From positions 124,001 to 188,000 of the forward strand of contig JBFWRU010000007.1 of NCBI GenBank assembly GCA_050248735.1: 64,000 bases of DNA, written 5' to 3'. The notes below the pieces were generated by a model that was not told the origin of the DNA, ran no database searches, and saw only the letters and a program-made list of their open reading frames with translations. Source of the stretch: JACKFE01 sp050248735 (GTDB lineage: Bacteria > Nitrospirota > Nitrospiria > Nitrospirales > UBA8639). This document shows positions 35,139-44,234 of this stretch, one piece after another. The translations under genes were made by a program, and so were the position numbers. Every line of letters starts with the position of its first letter. The first letter of the stretch is position 1.

Positions 35139-37040
35139 ATGTATTCAACCAAACTATACCAACCAAGAGATTTCTTCCTCACCGTGATGATGGCCGGCGG
35201 GGTCTTTGCGTGCGATCTCCTCCTTCCCCGGGGATTTGCGGAGGAAATGTTATACGCGGGCGTGGTATTTTTTGCGACACAGCGTCTGCCGCGAAGAATG
35301 GTATTTGGTGTGGCCGTTGGGTGTACAGCCCTCACGGTTTTGGGCTTCACCCTGACATTTTTCAGCCTTGAGGTGGGACAGTCCTCCTTTAGTTGGCCCT
35401 TCCGGTTTCCCATCACGAACAGAATTTTTTGTATTGGCATGATTTGGACCATCACCCTGTTGGCGCTTCAGCGGAGACGGGCCATAGAAGCCCTTCGGAC
35501 CAGCGAGGATCGATTTGGATTGGTTGCAGAAAGCATTCAGGATTACGGGATTGTCATGCTAGACCCAGACGGGAATATTGCCAGCTGGAATGCCGGGGCG
35601 GCTCGTATATTCGGGTATCGAATTAATGAAGTCCTGGGTCATCCGTATGCAGTATTGTTTACAGCTCCCGCCACCGGCTCCTCGGACCCGTGGAGCTTTC
35701 TCAAGGAGGTCTTGAATTCCGGAAATGCGGTGAGGGAGGAATGGTTGGTGCGTAAAAACGGGTCGCGGTTTTGGGGACAAGCCGGTATAACCGCTTTGCG
35801 AGACGAAACAGGGCAGCTTCAGGGATTTGCAACCGTATTGGGGGACCTAACGAAGCGGAAGCAGGAGGATGATGCCATTCGGGCGCTCCTTCGTCTCAGC
35901 GATAAATTGAATTCCACATTCGATGTGGAAAAGCTTATGGATGTGTTAGTGACGGAAGCGACTCAGCTGGTGTATGCACGTTCTGGATTGGCAGGGTTGG
36001 CAATCGGAAAAACCCTGGTCTGTCAAAAATATCTCCAGGATCAGGTATTGCACCCTTTTCATCGATCCTGGCATCCGGGACAGGGATTGCCTGGTTGGTT
36101 GCTTTCCAACAAGACGCCCTATCTGACGAACCATGCCGAGGCGGACAGCTGCATTGACCCAGATTTTCGCGAATCCTTTGCAATTGCATCAGCCTTAAGT
36201 ATTCCTATTCTGGATGCCAAAGAGACGCTTTTGGGGTTTTTCGAAGTGCATAATAAATATGATGAGGCTGGATTCACCTCTTTTGATCAAAAAACGCTTG
36301 TTGGGGTATCGCAGGTTGCCTCTATCGCCATTCAGAATGCCCTGGCGTATCAAAAACTTCAGGAAGCGGACATTCTGCACAGTCACCTGTTGGAAAAAAT
36401 CATGACGGCACAGGAAGATGAGCGCCGCAGGATTAGTCGTGAATTACACGATGATATCGGCCAATCCCTGACGTTTCTTTTGGTTGGTCTTCGAGCCGCC
36501 GAGGAAGAGATGAAAAACGGGGGGATAAGCGGACGGGTAAGCGATCTTCGAAAAATTACCGGACATACTCTCCAAGAGGTCCAGCGGCTGGCACGGGGAC
36601 TTCGCCCCAGTGTCCTGGATGATTTCGGTTTGGAAGAAGCGATTGCCCGTTATGCGGCAGATTTTTCCTCCACCTATGGGATTCAAGTCGACGTTGCCCA
36701 GCATAGTGGGTTGGGAGACCGTCTCCCTCCCACGGTGGAAACAGCCCTTTATCGAATCGTTCAGGAGGCCCTGACCAATGTGGGAAAATATGCCAAAGCC
36801 GCCACGGTCAGCATTCTTCTTCAACGAAATCCCGAGCAGGTGCAACTTATTGTTGAGGATGATGGGCAAGGATTTGATGCGCAGGGGATTCTTCAGCGAC
36901 CGGTGCAAGGCGAGCATCTTGGGTTGCATGGAATGCGGGAACGGGCAGCTTTGCTCAACGGAGTGATTTCCATTGAATCGTCTCCTGGAGGGGGCACCAC
37001 GATCTATGTCAAGATTCCTTTGAAAAGGCCTGTCCATTGA
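35139..37040 (+). CDS. Membrane-bound PAS-GAF sensor histidine kinase (NarX/UhpB type)
   Basis: The 633-residue product has about three N-terminal TM segments (about 10-110), a PAS domain (about 125-245: IQDYGIVMLDPDGNIASWNA ... TALRDETGQLQGFATVLGDLT), a GAF domain (about 265-405), then a HisKA_3 dimerisation domain with the phosphorylated His in EDERRRISRELHDDIGQSL. A HATPase follows, with ALTNVGKYAKA (N box), DDGQGFD and GLHGMRERA. The GAF segment resembles oxygen/redox or haem-type GAFs, but no ligand is apparent. Its TGA overlaps the TTG start of the response-regulator gene (TTGA), giving a coupled two-component pair. Confidence 0.92.
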   Translation: MYSTKLYQPRDFFLTVMMAGGVFACDLLLPRGFAEEMLYAGVVFFATQRLPRRMVFGVAVGCTALTVLGFTLTFFSLEVGQSSFSWPFRFPITNRIFCIGMIWTITLLALQRRRAIEALRTSEDRFGLVAESIQDYGIVMLDPDGNIASWNAGAARIFGYRINEVLGHPYAVLFTAPATGSSDPWSFLKEVLNSGNAVREEWLVRKNGSRFWGQAGITALRDETGQLQGFATVLGDLTKRKQEDDAIRALLRLSDKLNSTFDVEKLMDVLVTEATQLVYARSGLAGLAIGKTLVCQKYLQDQVLHPFHRSWHPGQGLPGWLLSNKTPYLTNHAEADSCIDPDFRESFAIASALSIPILDAKETLLGFFEVHNKYDEAGFTSFDQKTLVGVSQVASIAIQNALAYQKLQEADILHSHLLEKIMTAQEDERRRISRELHDDIGQSLTFLLVGLRAAEEEMKNGGISGRVSDLRKITGHTLQEVQRLARGLRPSVLDDFGLEEAIARYAADFSSTYGIQVDVAQHSGLGDRLPPTVETALYRIVQEALTNVGKYAKAATVSILLQRNPEQVQLIVEDDGQGFDAQGILQRPVQGEHLGLHGMRERAALLNGVISIESSPGGGTTIYVKIPLKRPVH

Positions 37041-37714
37041 AGATTCGAATTCTCATCGTCGACGATCATGCCGTCTTACGTTCCGGTTTGCGTCTGCTGA
37101 TTAACGGACAGCCGGATATGGAAGTGGTGGGTGAGGCTGGAGATCCTCCTGCCGCACTTCAGGCCGTTCGAGATCAGCAACCGCATGTGGTGTTAATGGA
37201 TCTGGCCATGGATGGTCAGATCCAAATCGGTCTCATCGGCGAAGTCCGAGAAAGTTGTCCTTCCGGCCAGATCCTGATCTTGACCATGCATACCGAGAGT
37301 GGATATGTCCGTGGCTCACTGGCTGCGGGGGCATCGGGATATGTGGTGAAAAGTGCCGCAGACACGGAATTATTGACGGCCATTCGTACCGTGGCCCGTG
37401 GACGGACCTTTGTGGATTGGACGGTGGGAAATGTGCGTAAAAGACAGGAACTCTCCGGATCCTCGAAAAAAAAGCATTCCAACAACGATCCGGACTTACT
37501 TGGACAATTGAGTCCGCGGGAACGGGAAATTTTTACGTTGGTGGCACAAGGCTTTACCAATCAGCAAATGGCGGATCAATTGGGAGTCAGTATCAAGTCC
37601 GTGGAGACCTATCGGGCCAGGGTCATGGAAAAACTTGGTCTTCGCAGCAGGGCTGATCTGGTTCGGTTTGCCCTCAGCTGTGGTGTTCTCCAGACCGGCA
37701 ATCCATTTTCATAA
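37037..37714 (+). CDS. NarL/LuxR-family response regulator
   Basis: The start is a TTG at 37037 overlapping the kinase stop; MKIRILIVDDHAVLRSG is the natural beginning. The 225 residues form a receiver domain (acidic pair DD near 9-10, phospho-acceptor Asp in VVLMDLAMDG, conserved Lys in YVVKSAAD), a linker, and a LuxR-type HTH (LSPREREIFTLVAQGFTNQQ ... SVKSVETY-type recognition helix). It is the partner of the upstream kinase. Target promoters are not evident in the window. Confidence 0.93.
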   Translation: MKIRILIVDDHAVLRSGLRLLINGQPDMEVVGEAGDPPAALQAVRDQQPHVVLMDLAMDGQIQIGLIGEVRESCPSGQILILTMHTESGYVRGSLAAGASGYVVKSAADTELLTAIRTVARGRTFVDWTVGNVRKRQELSGSSKKKHSNNDPDLLGQLSPREREIFTLVAQGFTNQQMADQLGVSIKSVETYRARVMEKLGLRSRADLVRFALSCGVLQTGNPFS

Positions 37715-37945
37715 ATTTCACTCCTTCTTTCGCTTTTCGTCATCCCTTGATTCCCGTGCTTCTTCTCCTTGTCAGGTTTTTCCCTCTGCCCTCTTCGCCG
37801 GATTCTCGATATCTTAAAAAGGGCGATCCGTTGTCCTCAATGAAACATTGGTTAGAACTGTTGGTAAGAAGAAACCCTTCTTAACCCCATCTGGAATACT
37901 CAAATCACTTATGGTGTTTTTGAGAGCCGCGATTGTAAAACTCCA

Positions 37946-38410
37946 ATGCCTCAGACAACAGTCGAAAAAGCCAAAAATTTTGCATTGGTGATTTATGCTA
38001 TGAGGTCACACCGGTTCATTAAGCCAAAAGGAACTATTCCCCTAAGCAGAAATTACCATAACCCAGACTGTCACAGGTTCCCAATCCAATTTCCTGAATC
38101 AAGTGATCCCTCTGGGAGAGTGTTGATAATTTTGCTCTTGTCCATCCTGGGCCTGAGTGGGTGCGTGAAACTTCCCCCGCCTCAATTGCATGAACGTTTT
38201 GCGAGCGAACCGAATGCTCATGACATCGTGCAAAAAAAACTTTCGTTCAACGCTCACGATCGCCTCCCCTTGGGTGTGTTCATGGTCCTGCAGCGTGGCT
38301 CCTTTCCATCCAGCCAGGTCTTGACCGAAAACGCTTGGCCGCTCTATCCCGAATGGTCAATGAAAGCCTTGGACCATTCCATGAAGGAGGCCGTGAAACC
38401 ATGTCCCTGA
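37946..38410 (+). CDS. Small putative lipoprotein upstream of sulP (start uncertain)
   Basis: The frame is open from an ATG at 37946, but the protein-like part starts with a lipoprotein signal: VLIILLLSILGLSGC, with lipobox LSGC. A start at the GTG 38120 or TTG 38123 would give a normal lipoprotein of about 96 residues (mature part begins CVKLPPPQLHERF). The upstream 58 codons look less convincing. The stop overlaps the sulP start by 10 bp and the sulP ribosome site lies inside this gene, so the two are coupled. The mature part is short and lacks a recognised fold. Confidence 0.5.
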   Translation: MPQTTVEKAKNFALVIYAMRSHRFIKPKGTIPLSRNYHNPDCHRFPIQFPESSDPSGRVLIILLLSILGLSGCVKLPPPQLHERFASEPNAHDIVQKKLSFNAHDRLPLGVFMVLQRGSFPSSQVLTENAWPLYPEWSMKALDHSMKEAVKPCP

Positions 38411-40050
38411 TTCATGGACTGCATTTCAATAATCTTCGAGGTGATCTCTACGGAGGTGTGGTGGCTGCCGTGGTTGCCTTGCCGTTGGCCCTTGCCTTCG
38501 GAGTGGCCTCCGGTGCGGGTGCGATTGCCGGAATGTATGGAGCCATCTTTGTCGGGTTATTTGCCGCCCTGTTCGGCGGAACGCCGGCACAATGTTCCGG
38601 TCCTACCGGACCCATGACGGTGGTGATGGCGGGAATTTTGGTTCAATATTCGGACAATCCCGCGCTTGCCTTCACTGTGGTCATCATGGGGGGAGGGTTA
38701 CAGATTTTGTTCGGCCTACTCGGCTTTGGCCATTATATTGCCCTGGTTCCCTATCCGGTTATTTCAGGGTTCATGAGCGGGATAGGGTGCATCATTCTGA
38801 TCTTGCAGGTGGGACCTTTGGTGGGATTTGAAGCCAAGTCGGAGGGAATCGTGGCAAACCTCCTGGCCATTCCGGAATTTTTGACTGCCCCGGCGTTTGA
38901 AGCCACGGTTCTAGGTGTGTTGACAATAGCCATTATGTACCTGACACCGATCAGGGTCAGCCAGGTGATCCCTCCCCAGCTATTGGCCTTGTTTGTAGGG
39001 ACCTTCGGGGCATTTCTCTTTTTTCCCCAGGCTCCGGTGATCGGGGACGTGCCGGAAGGTTTCCCGTCCTTGATAATTCCTGGGGTGGAGGCCAGTGCGA
39101 TACTCCTGATGGCCGAGGGGGCGGTCGTCCTGGCGCTTCTCGGAAGTATCGACAGTCTTCTGACTTCGTTGGTGTGTGACAACATGACCCGCAGTCAACA
39201 TGATTCGAATCGCGAATTGATTGGTCAGGGAATTGGTAATATGGTGGCCGGCCTATTTGGTGGTCTTCCAGGAGCCGGAGCCACCATGCGGTCTGTGGCG
39301 AACATCCGGAGCGGAGGACGAACACCTATTTCCGGGACGCTGATGGCTTTGGTCTTATTGGGCACATTACTTGGGCTTGGTCCCTTGGCGGAAAAAATTC
39401 CCCTTGCCGTATTGGCCGGCATTCTGTTCAAGGTGGGGCTGGACATCATTGATTGGAGATTTCTCAAGCATTTACTGCAGGCTCCGCGCACCGACGTAAT
39501 CATCATGGGGGTTGTCCTGGTTATTACCGTCCTGGTGGATTTGATTTCCGCGGTTGGAGTGGGGATCGTTCTGGCGAGCCTTCTCTTTGTGAAACGCATG
39601 GCCGACCTCGAATTGGCCAATCTTCGGGTTATTAGTGAACCCATTCCTGAAATTCCCTTTCATCCTGAGGAAAAAGCTATTCTTGAGCGTAATAACGGTC
39701 GTATTGTCTTGATCCATGTCAATGGACCGATGAGCTTTGGATCGGCCAAAAATATGGTGCGACGCCTGGAGTCGGTCAAGGGCTTCAATAATTTTACCCA
39801 TGTGATTCTCGACATGTCGGACGTCTCGGCGATTGACGGAACGGCGGCATTGGCGGTTGAAGATATGCTCCGCATGGTTCAAGCCCATCGTCAGAACCTC
39901 TACTTTTCAGGTATTAATCCGGGAGTGCTTGAGGTTCTTGAAGGGTTGGGGGTTCTCAATCACATTGGCCCCGAGCAGCGTTATGGCAACCGGCTGGAGG
40001 CCTTACGGCATGCCGATCAGGTCAGCAGGCCTGTGGTCCATTCCGTATGA
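38401..40050 (+). CDS. SulP-family anion transporter with STAS domain
   Basis: The start is the ATG at 38401, with AAGGAGG 9 nt upstream. Of 549 residues, about 12 TM segments contain the SulP hallmarks GVVAAVVALPLALAFGVASG, FGGTPAQCSGPTGPMTVVMA and NMVAGLFGGLPGAGATMRSV. A C-terminal STAS domain (about 440-540) ends with VILDMSDVSAIDGTAALAVE. Substrates in the family include sulfate, bicarbonate and other anions; the sequence does not settle which. For an autotroph, bicarbonate uptake is as likely as sulfate. It is coupled to the small lipoprotein gene. Confidence 0.92.
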   Translation: MSLIHGLHFNNLRGDLYGGVVAAVVALPLALAFGVASGAGAIAGMYGAIFVGLFAALFGGTPAQCSGPTGPMTVVMAGILVQYSDNPALAFTVVIMGGGLQILFGLLGFGHYIALVPYPVISGFMSGIGCIILILQVGPLVGFEAKSEGIVANLLAIPEFLTAPAFEATVLGVLTIAIMYLTPIRVSQVIPPQLLALFVGTFGAFLFFPQAPVIGDVPEGFPSLIIPGVEASAILLMAEGAVVLALLGSIDSLLTSLVCDNMTRSQHDSNRELIGQGIGNMVAGLFGGLPGAGATMRSVANIRSGGRTPISGTLMALVLLGTLLGLGPLAEKIPLAVLAGILFKVGLDIIDWRFLKHLLQAPRTDVIIMGVVLVITVLVDLISAVGVGIVLASLLFVKRMADLELANLRVISEPIPEIPFHPEEKAILERNNGRIVLIHVNGPMSFGSAKNMVRRLESVKGFNNFTHVILDMSDVSAIDGTAALAVEDMLRMVQAHRQNLYFSGINPGVLEVLEGLGVLNHIGPEQRYGNRLEALRHADQVSRPVVHSV

Positions 40051-40853
40051 CCGGAGACACCGATTCACGGACAGAGAATTTTGGGAAGATCAAATAATCG
40101 TTTCGTCATAGACAACCGAATTCAGTATGGATATTTTTATCGTACACCCCAATCAATAAGAGAAAAGTGCACCTTCGTTCATCCCCGTACGGCGGACTTA
40201 TTTCTCAGGACTTGAACCACTCATTCTGTTGTTCCGGATTTCGATGGGACTCGTCCTTCTTCATTCAAACCGCAACTGGATAATTGCCGATTAGAAGTGT
40301 TCGTCTTTTGTCCTCCCGTTTGTGTGGCACACCCTCATAAAAATTTCAAAGCCAAGTGTCATCCCACATACTGGGTTTTTAGGGGAATCGAGGCAATAAC
40401 CCTGGAACCCGGTGCGAATGCCTATTCCCAATATCTGATGGGTAAAGATGGTCTCCCCAATATTATCTTTCCCTTCTTTCCGTCAGTTTGGTCTCCCATT
40501 TTTTACCCGGGTATAGGGTGGACCCGCGTCTGGAATAAGGCCTGGTTCCCAATAGGTCTTTATGCATGTCAGTAACGGATTTTTATCACCACATAATGAA
40601 TTATCCATTATGTGGTTTAGAAAAGCGGAAAAGAGCGATGGTGCATTTTGGGGCAGGTAATTTTAGAAAATATGTCGCTAAAGACCCCATTCCAGGAATG
40701 ATTTTTTATATATTAAATTTTATGCCAGCAGAAATGTCTTTTTACATCCCTCAAATTCAGTCTTTTCTGTATAGAAAGAAGATGGCATGGAATTTGGTAT
40801 TTCTTTTGTATGAAATAGGGGATGAAGGGGAGAATGGCTGGGGAGAGGAACGA
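40051..40853. other. Long gap (800 bp) with an inverted repeat but no supported gene
   Basis: Frames here (for example 40297-40575 and the upstream extension of the next gene) lack ribosome sites and show random-looking composition. The strongest structure is an inverted repeat, CCACATAATG at 40589-40598 and CATTATGTGG at 40606-40615 (10-bp arms, 7-nt spacer). Confidence 0.5.
40589..40615. repeat. Inverted repeat with 10-bp arms upstream of the REC-DUF2934 gene
   Basis: CCACATAATG and its exact reverse complement are separated by AATTATC. It is AT-rich, not followed by a T-run, and about 240 bp before the ATG at 40854. It could be an operator or a weak hairpin. Confidence 0.6.
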
Positions 40854-41438
40854 ATGATGATAATGGTGGTGACATTTCAGGAAGACTATCGATCGCAAAT
40901 ATGTACCTTTTTGAGGGGGAAGGGATACGAAGTCTGTGTTCCGCCACACAGGCAGGATGTGGCTCCCTTGGCAAAGGAAAAAAGTCCCTTAGTGGTGGTG
41001 TTGGATATGTATGTTTCAGAACCCAATGGTCTGGAAGTGCTGAGAGAGCTGCGAGGTCAACATTACAAGGGGAAAGTTGTGGCGTTGGCTGGCATGTCGG
41101 TTAGTCCTCTCTTACCACAAGCGTATCAGCTTGGGGTGGATCAGGTGATCGGTGGATTTCAAGCAAGTGGGGGAACACTGAATCTTGAGCAAGTGGAATT
41201 GGCTATCAGGGGAGTTCTTCACCCCGACATTGCCAAACGTGCGTTTGAATTGTATGAAGCAGGGGGTCGAATGCATGGAAAAGATCAGCAAGACTGGCTG
41301 GAAGCCGAACGGCAGATTTTCACAAAGAATGTTTTTTTGCCATCATCAGAAACCATTCCTACGACCACTGCTCCACCCAAAAAAATGACGAAGTCTTCAA
41401 AAGCAAAAAAGTCATCCCCAAGAAAAACCAGCAAGTGA
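40854..41438 (+). CDS. Response-regulator-like receiver domain fused to DUF2934 and a basic tail
   Basis: The start is the ATG at 40854, with GGGAGAGGAA just upstream; the frame is open from 40566, but that extension is not protein-like. In the 194 residues the N-terminal part (about 1-115) resembles a receiver domain: VVVLDMYVSEPNGLEVLREL supplies the acceptor Asp region, though the usual acidic pair near the start is replaced by FQED. Residues about 130-160 (AFELYEAGGRMHGKDQQDWL, EAERQIF) are a DUF2934 motif. The tail is Lys/Ser/Thr/Pro-rich (KKMTKSSKAKKSSPRKTSK) and may bind nucleic acid. It is the first gene of the malQ-Usp-ATPase run. Confidence 0.7.
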   Translation: MMIMVVTFQEDYRSQICTFLRGKGYEVCVPPHRQDVAPLAKEKSPLVVVLDMYVSEPNGLEVLRELRGQHYKGKVVALAGMSVSPLLPQAYQLGVDQVIGGFQASGGTLNLEQVELAIRGVLHPDIAKRAFELYEAGGRMHGKDQQDWLEAERQIFTKNVFLPSSETIPTTTAPPKKMTKSSKAKKSSPRKTSK

Positions 41439-41565
41439 AGGTGACTCTGTGCGCCGGACTTTCCTGGTGATGCCTGGAGGCGGGCGTGGAAAGTTATGCA
41501 GATGGGATATTCTCCGTAGTCTTTCAGCGTAATTAGCTTTTCATTTCTTTCCGCTTTTGCCAGCT

Positions 41566-43116
41566 ATGAACTTGTCTAGAGGGAGTGGAATTCTCCTACA
41601 TCCAACCTCTCTTCCCGGGAAATGGGGAATCGGGGATTTAGGGCCCGCGGCTTATCAATTTGTGGATTTCCTGAAGTCGGCAGGTCAAAGTTGGTGGCAG
41701 ATGTTGCCACTGGGGCCGACCGGATATGGCAATTCTCCCTACATGTGCTTTTCGGCTATTGCCGGTAACCCCCTGTTGATTAGTCCCGAAAAACTCATGG
41801 AGGACGGGTTTGTATTGGAAACGGATCCCCAGGGCTCGCGGTCCTTCCCTGTCGAACATGTGGATTACCCTCGTGTCATTACCCAAAAGCATTCAATCTT
41901 CAGGAAGGCCTATGAACAGTTTAAAATAAAATCTTCTGCCGAACAGCGACAAGGATTTCTTCAGTTTCGGGAGAAACAGGCTTCCTGGTTAGAAGATTTT
42001 TCTCTTTTTATGGCGTTGAAAGAAACCCATGAAGGGCGGTCCTGGACTCGGTGGGATCGACCATTGATTGTGCGAGATTCTCAAGCCCTGCAGGATTGCA
42101 GCCGTCGCTTTCGTGATACCATCGATTACCATCAGTTCCTCCAGTATGTTTTTTTTAATCAGTGGTTCGCGCTGAAACAGTATGCTCATGCTCATGGCGT
42201 TCGGATCATTGGAGATCTCCCGATTTATATCGCCCATGATAGCTCGGATGTCTGGGCTCATCCCGATCTATTTTATCTTGATGATCAAGGTCATCCGTCG
42301 GTAGTTGCGGGTGTGCCGCCGGATTATTTCAGCACCACGGGACAGCGGTGGGGAAATCCCATTTACCGGTGGGATGCCAGGGCCCGGTCGGGGTATCAAT
42401 GGTGGATTGATCGATTCCGGGCCAATCTGGTTCTGGCGGATGTGATTCGATTGGATCATTTCCGGGGGTTTGAGGCCTATTGGGAAATTCCTGAATCTGA
42501 ACCCTATGCCATCAATGGGCGTTGGGTGAAAGGTCCCGGGGCCGAGTTGTTTGCAGCCGTGAAAGCGGCACTGGGTGATTTGCCGGTGATCGCCGAGGAT
42601 CTTGGCGTGATCACCCCGGAGGTCGAGACATTGCGGGATACCTTTGGATTTCCAGGTATGCGAATTCTCCAGATGGCGTTTGGCCGGGACCCCAAAGCTC
42701 ATAGCTATCGGCCTCACTATTATATTCAGAATTGCATCGTGTATACGGCCACTCATGATCATAATACGACAGTCGGGTGGTTTACGGCTGAACCGGGAAA
42801 GGAAACTACCCAATGCAAGGAGGAGGTCGAGGAGGAGCGTTCCGGGGTTGTGAAATTTCTCGGGACCGACGGTCGCGAAATTCATTGGGATATGATTCGA
42901 TTGGCTATGAGTTCCGTGGCCCACCTGGCCATTATTCCCCTTCAGGATGTGTTTGGATTGGGGAGTGATTGCCGGATGAATCGTCCCGGTACCCTCAAAG
43001 GGAACTGGGAGTGGCGATTCCATTCTGGTCATTTAACGGAGCAGGTGAGGACCCGGCTATGGGAACTCACAGACTTATTTGATCGACTGCCCATATCAAC
43101 CCAGCATGAAATGTAA
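41566..43116 (+). CDS. malQ: 4-alpha-glucanotransferase (amylomaltase)
   Basis: I prefer the ATG at 41566 to the TTG at 41557. The 516-residue GH77 enzyme shows RGSGILLHPTSLPGKWGIGD at the start, GDLPIYIAHDSSDVWAHPDL, IRLDHFRGFEAYW (nucleophile Asp), VIAEDLGVITPEV (acid/base Glu) and YTATHDHNTTVGW (transition-state Asp). It disproportionates maltodextrins, working on glycogen breakdown products. Glucan-handling partners are the GH13 enzyme at 49550 and the GH65 phosphorylase at 31298. Confidence 0.95.
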   Translation: MNLSRGSGILLHPTSLPGKWGIGDLGPAAYQFVDFLKSAGQSWWQMLPLGPTGYGNSPYMCFSAIAGNPLLISPEKLMEDGFVLETDPQGSRSFPVEHVDYPRVITQKHSIFRKAYEQFKIKSSAEQRQGFLQFREKQASWLEDFSLFMALKETHEGRSWTRWDRPLIVRDSQALQDCSRRFRDTIDYHQFLQYVFFNQWFALKQYAHAHGVRIIGDLPIYIAHDSSDVWAHPDLFYLDDQGHPSVVAGVPPDYFSTTGQRWGNPIYRWDARARSGYQWWIDRFRANLVLADVIRLDHFRGFEAYWEIPESEPYAINGRWVKGPGAELFAAVKAALGDLPVIAEDLGVITPEVETLRDTFGFPGMRILQMAFGRDPKAHSYRPHYYIQNCIVYTATHDHNTTVGWFTAEPGKETTQCKEEVEEERSGVVKFLGTDGREIHWDMIRLAMSSVAHLAIIPLQDVFGLGSDCRMNRPGTLKGNWEWRFHSGHLTEQVRTRLWELTDLFDRLPISTQHEM

Positions 43117-43152
43117 ACCCCAATCCATGGTTTCGTAAAAAAGGAGCATGAA

Positions 43153-44097
43153 ATGAAAATTCTGGTGGCCATAGATTCTTCACCGCATGCCCGGGAGGCC
43201 ATTCGGTTTGTGAAATCGGTGGTGTGGCCTAAGAACACGGAAATCTATCTTATGCACGTGATTGAATTGAAGCATGCCGCCCCATTCTCTCCTTTGGATG
43301 GGCCTTCCAGTTGGGACAGGGTGATCTCTCAGGCCAGGGGAAAATTGCTCGCCGAGGCGCGGCATTTTCTCGATCAAACGAAGCAAGACATGCATGAACA
43401 GCACTCCCTGACAATCAAATCCGTTGTCGAAGAAGGTCTTCCGGGCGAGGAAATTTTAACGGCGGCTCAGAACTATCAGGTTGACTTAGTGATACTGGGT
43501 ACCCGAGGGCTGTCAAAAATCAAGAGATTTTTGCTGGGCAGTACCAGTGAGTGGGTGATGAGGGATGCTCCCTGTTCGGTTCTGTTGGTGCGTGAAAAGC
43601 TGAGCAGGGTGACGATGGGAAAAACCGCTTCTCACATTCTTCTGGCCACCGATGGGTCATCGGGAGCTTGTGATACGGTTGGTATGCTTAGCCTCCTGAC
43701 GTGTAAAACTCCTCCAAAAGTCACTGTGGCGCATGTCGTGGCAAGGCCGGCCTATCTGGAAGGCTGGTATTGGGGAAAAGGCAAAGCCGAATTTAAGCAA
43801 TTGGCCGAGGAGTTGATGGCAAAAGCTCAAGAGGATGGAGCCCAGCATCTTGAGGAAATCAGTCGGCGCGTCAAAGATCTGAATATGAAAGTCGATTCTA
43901 TTTTACGCAAAGGGGATCCTGCCGAGGAAATTCTGAAACTTGCCGAGAAAACGAAGGCGAAATTGATCATGGTCGGATCGAAGGGAATAAAGGATGGCAA
44001 ACCCATTCCATTGGGTGGGATCGTCAAAAAAATCGCTCGCCATGCCCACTGTTCGGTCTTACTTACTCGTCCTGGTAAATTTGAGAAAGGAGGGTGA
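43153..44097 (+). CDS. Tandem universal stress protein (two UspA domains)
   Basis: The start ATG follows AAGGAG by 6 nt. The 314 residues form two UspA domains: MKILVAIDSSPHAREA ... GTRGLSKIKRFLLGSTSEW, then HILLATDGSSGACDT ... GSKGIKDGKPIPLGGIVKK. The first domain keeps the full G-x2-G-x9-G-S nucleotide motif. The second is looser at the GS position (GGIV), so only one half may bind ATP. It lies between malQ and a P-type ATPase and is probably cotranscribed with both. Confidence 0.93.
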   Translation: MKILVAIDSSPHAREAIRFVKSVVWPKNTEIYLMHVIELKHAAPFSPLDGPSSWDRVISQARGKLLAEARHFLDQTKQDMHEQHSLTIKSVVEEGLPGEEILTAAQNYQVDLVILGTRGLSKIKRFLLGSTSEWVMRDAPCSVLLVREKLSRVTMGKTASHILLATDGSSGACDTVGMLSLLTCKTPPKVTVAHVVARPAYLEGWYWGKGKAEFKQLAEELMAKAQEDGAQHLEEISRRVKDLNMKVDSILRKGDPAEEILKLAEKTKAKLIMVGSKGIKDGKPIPLGGIVKKIARHAHCSVLLTRPGKFEKGG

Positions 44098-44234
44098 TTT
44101 GTGGGTTTTCTTCATGCCAACACGGAATATGTCCAGAATAGGAGGACCATAATGAGTCACGCGTTGTTCCGGGGATGCCGTCGGTCAAAAATGTCTTCCC
44201 GGTTTTGGTCTTACACTCCACAATAAGGAGTATG

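Noticed and set aside
40297..40575. 92-codon frame in the 800-bp gap after sulP
   Set aside because: No ribosome site, TTG/ATG context poor, composition rich in Pro/Trp/Phe as in random AT-rich sequence.
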